Part shown: positions 61,780 through 64,000 of the stretch, piece by piece
Layout of the letters: every line of letters starts with the position of its first letter
Numbering within the stretch: position 1 is the first letter of the stretch
Origin: Streptomyces caniferus
GTDB lineage: Bacteria > Actinomycetota > Actinomycetes > Streptomycetales > Streptomycetaceae
Direction of reading: 5' to 3'
DNA: 64,000 nt
Assembly (NCBI RefSeq): GCF_009811555.1
Contig: NZ_BLIN01000001.1
Location: 186,001 to 250,000, forward strand
The notes under the pieces: generated by a model
What the model saw: only the letters and a program-made list of their open reading frames with translations
What the model was told of the DNA's origin: nothing
Database searches by the model: none
Position numbers and translations under genes: made by a program

Positions 61780-62435
61780 CGCTCACCCTCACGAGGGCCC
61801 GCCCCGGAGGGCGAAGCGTCCGGAGCCGACCGGAGCATGCGGGGCCGGGAGTCGTCCGGCGAACCGTCCACGCCCCGGACGACCACCGCAGCGCCCTCCG
61901 TGACCGGTGGCGCCACCTCGTACGAGGGCGTGACCGGGAAGGGCACGGTGATCACCACGTCCAGGGACGGCTTGAGTTCGCCGCCGAGCGCGGACCAGAT
62001 GTCGGCGATCGAGCGCGACTCGGCGGGTACCGCGACCGAGATCGGGATCGTCGCCTCCAGCGCCCGGAGCGCCTCCGTCAACGCGGCCGGGGGCAGGGCC
62101 TCCTGCCCGAGCAGGCATCCCAGCGCGGCCGACAGCAGCCGGTGCTCGTCCTCCGGACGGCTGGTCCACGCCGTGACCAGGTAGGACAGCCGGAACCAGC
62201 GCGGCGGCTGACGTCTGCGCACCACTACGCCGCGCGCATCCCGCTCCGCGATCGCCCCGCGCTCGCGGCGGGCCACGTCCTCGCGTATGTCGTAGAGATA
62301 GGCGTTGAGCGTGGGGGTGTTGCGCCGTGCCGCCCAGTCGCGGTTCGGCGCCTCGAACGCGACGTCCCCCGCAGCGTCCGGCAGCGCCCCTCCCCGCAGC
62401 ACCCGCCGCAGCGCCTCGTCGACCTCATGGATCAT
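61776..62435 (-). CDS. DUF4255 eCIS protein (Afp16/Pvc16 type cap)
   Basis: 219 aa from ATG 62433-62435: MIHEVDEALRRVLRGGALPD, VAFEAPNRDWAARRNTPTLN and AYLYDIREDVARRERGAIAE, the diagnostic start of DUF4255. A later WFRLSYLVTAWTSRPEDEHR segment and LLSAALGCLLGQEALPPAAL follow. It terminates the tube and sheath in eCIS particles. It is the first gene of the AAA+ operon, so its upstream region should hold the promoter. Confidence 0.92.
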   Translation of the reverse strand: MIHEVDEALRRVLRGGALPDAAGDVAFEAPNRDWAARRNTPTLNAYLYDIREDVARRERGAIAERDARGVVVRRRQPPRWFRLSYLVTAWTSRPEDEHRLLSAALGCLLGQEALPPAALTEALRALEATIPISVAVPAESRSIADIWSALGGELKPSLDVVITVPFPVTPSYEVAPPVTEGAAVVVRGVDGSPDDSRPRMLRSAPDASPSGAGPREGER

Positions 62436-63067
62436 GCCCGCTCCCCCGCCCCGAGACGCGGGTACGCGGCGCCTGCCGCCTTTCCCGCTCCTGCTCCCAC
62501 GTCTGGACCCGCTCCTGCTTCTGCGCTCATCACATGTGTCCCTCTCGTAGTGCGTACGCGACGGTGCGCGCGGGTGCGGAGTGGCAGCCGCGACAGCAGG
62601 CCGTGCGGAACGTTTTTGACGGTATGTTCGAAGTGGGCGCGCCGCTCGGAGATCCGCCCGGTCAACAGCGTTCGGGCCGGACCGGCCCCACGGGGATGAG
62701 CCGCGGCATCCGGCCTCGCACGGTGTCGTGACGCACGTCGCCGTCCCGCTCGCCGCCGCGCCGCTCCTCACCGTCGGCGCGACCGAGGCGGAGGCACCGA
62801 CCCCAACGGCCTTCGCAGGATGGCCTCATGGCGTCGGGAAGGGGCCCTGACCCCGTACTTTACGGCGGGCATCACCCCCCGCTCACGCAATTCCCGTCGA
62901 TGGCGTCATCTCTGCCCGAGCGGCCCGGACACACTGGTCCGCGAGGGCGCGCACCGTCCGGCGGGACCCGTCGCAGAACCTCGCTTCTCGGCACACCGGA
63001 GCCCAGGCGAGGAGAGAAGGCCGGGCCACCTCCCCGCCCCCGCAAGAACCGCCGTCGGGCGCGTCCG
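62436..63067. other. Intergenic region upstream of the eCIS DUF4255-AAA+ operon
   Basis: About 630 bp. A minus-strand frame ending at 62432 overlaps the DUF4255 start as ATGA, but its Gly/Ala-rich end and missing ribosome binding site leave it doubtful. No other gene recognised. Confidence 0.4.
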
Positions 63068-63868
63068 TCAGAGCGTCTCCTGCGGCGTGAGCACCACGAA
63101 CTCCGCGCCGAACGGGTCCGTGCAGACAGCGAGGCGGCCGACGCCCTCGGCGGTTTCCGGGCCCATGGACAGCGTGCCGCCGTTGCCCGTCACCATCCCG
63201 ACGGTCGCGTCGCAGTCGCGGGAGGCGAACACCGGGTGCCAGTACGGCCTTCCGCCGGACCCGAGCAGATCGGCCGGCACTTCCATGAGGCCGCCGTGCA
63301 TCCGCTCCTCGCCGCCGTCCGCGGGAGTGAGCAGCGTGTAGATGCCGTCACCGCCGGGGAGCGGCACGTCCTGGGTGCTCCAGCCGAATACCGTCTGGTA
63401 GAAGGTCCGGGCGGCGGCCGCGTCGGTGGTGTACAGCTCGGTCCAGCACAGGCTGCCCGGGCCGTCCGCGGCTTCGATGCCCGGGTAGCGCACCGGCTGC
63501 CAGACGGCGAACTCCGCGCCCTGCGGGTCCGTGAGCCGGGCGAACCGGCCGTCGTCCGCACCGACCAGGGCGGGCGCGGAACGGACCGCGCCGCCGGCCT
63601 GCTCCACCGCCTTGACGGTGGCATCCGCGTCGGGGGTGTGGAAGTAGAGCGTCCAGGCCGTGCGGGCGCCCGCCTCGGGGAGCGGCCCGACCGCGCCGAC
63701 GGCCCTGCCGCCGAGCCGGAAGAGCGTATATCCCCCCACGCCCTGGTCGCCGTACGGTTCGGGCCGCCAGCCGAACACGGCCCGGTAGAAGGCCGCCGCG
63801 ACCTCGACATCGGGGGCACCGAGATCGAGCCAGCACGGGGAACCGGGGACGAAATCAGTAGTGATCAT
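63068..63868 (-). CDS. VOC-family protein with two glyoxalase-like domains
   Basis: A 266-residue protein. Domain 1 (about 8-125) has PGSPCWLDLGAPDVEVAAAF, YRAVFGWRPEPYGDQGVGGY and FARLTDPQGAEFAVWQP. Domain 2 (about 135-262) has GSLCWTELYTTDAAAARTFY, QTVFGWSTQDVPLPGGDG and LAVCTDPFGAEFVVLTPQE. Tandem VOC proteins of this length are often annotated as glyoxalase/bleomycin-resistance-like; the metal ligands and substrate cannot be assigned here. It is unrelated to the eCIS cluster and marks its right flank. Confidence 0.88.
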   Translation of the reverse strand: MITTDFVPGSPCWLDLGAPDVEVAAAFYRAVFGWRPEPYGDQGVGGYTLFRLGGRAVGAVGPLPEAGARTAWTLYFHTPDADATVKAVEQAGGAVRSAPALVGADDGRFARLTDPQGAEFAVWQPVRYPGIEAADGPGSLCWTELYTTDAAAARTFYQTVFGWSTQDVPLPGGDGIYTLLTPADGGEERMHGGLMEVPADLLGSGGRPYWHPVFASRDCDATVGMVTGNGGTLSMGPETAEGVGRLAVCTDPFGAEFVVLTPQETL

Positions 63869-64000
63869 GACGATTCCCTTCGCCGGGCCTCTGATTTCAG
63901 CCTGCCATCCGGCACCCGCAACCGCCCGTTGGCCGAAATTCGTCGTCCGCGCACGGGCTTGCTAGCCTGACGCGCGCTCGTCAAGCAGGAGTGACGACGA

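Noticed and set aside
62432..62665. 77-codon minus-strand frame overlapping the DUF4255 start by ATGA
   Set aside because: Composition is unlike neighbours and the upstream half has no ribosome binding site; the overlap alone is not enough.
63985..64000. Possible gene start at the right edge (AGCAGGA followed by GTGACGACGA)
   Set aside because: Fewer than four codons are visible, so it cannot be judged.

Overview
The window is high-GC actinomycete DNA, almost certainly Streptomyces. Evidence is the codon bias, GTG/TTG starts behind GGAGG-type sites, XRE/DUF5753 and TPR-type regulators, ALF-repeat proteins and a Streptomyces-type contractile injection system. Roughly the left two thirds is a mosaic genomic island full of recombinase relics, IS elements and broken genes. 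The right third is a compact phage-tail-like locus. All functional calls come from reading the sequence; no database search was run.

Layout. 1-7.6 kb is a relic mobilizable element on both strands: a tyrosine integrase running off the left edge, an excisionase, two small regulators each broken by an in-frame stop and each behind a copy of the same operator-like sequence, a winged-helix replication-initiator-like gene carrying seven ~22-bp-spaced iterons inside its own coding sequence, a 0.43-kb field of sixteen GGTCCCC/GGGGACC boxes, a MobC-like protein and a relaxase split by a 914-bp IS5-family insertion. 7.6-9.6 kb holds a flavoprotein and a TPR regulator. 9.8-13.7 kb is a lasso-peptide cluster of albusnodin type: HATPase, 43-aa precursor, lasso cyclase with two TTA codons, fused RRE-protease and a GNAT acetyltransferase.

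14-33 kb is defence- and relic-rich. It holds a SLATT/DUF4231-like membrane protein, a triple-HTH regulator with a small two-TM protein, two decayed integrases (one beside a truncated tRNA 3' end), a decayed SUKH gene, zinc-ribbon proteins, a PD-(D/E)XK-like protein, two IS5-family remnants, a double-HTH regulator with a 42-aa TM peptide, an Hsp70-like ATPase with a coiled-coil partner, and a three-gene ABC-ATPase (ABC-3C-like) system with an Mrr-like nuclease effector. 33.6-42.2 kb is bracketed by two ~180-bp direct repeats and carries an integrase remnant, a secreted ALF-repeat toxin with overlapping immunity gene, a small secreted protein and a secreted S1-protease homologue that has lost catalytic His and Ser.

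42.5-62.4 kb encodes an extracellular-type contractile injection system (eCIS), mostly on the minus strand with ATGA overlaps: sheath, two tubes, tube-LysM adaptor, VgrG spike, gp25, gpJ and gpI baseplate proteins, AAA+ ATPase, DUF4255 cap, DUF6760, a frameshifted DUF4157 protein, a 1285-aa low-complexity protein and two membrane-anchored glycan-binding-like proteins. The window ends with a two-domain VOC protein.

Working together: the lasso genes form one operon making a probably lysine-acetylated lasso peptide; the ABC-3C and Hsp70 operons look like separate defence modules; the toxin/immunity pair sits on a relic integrative cassette; and the eCIS genes build one contractile particle.
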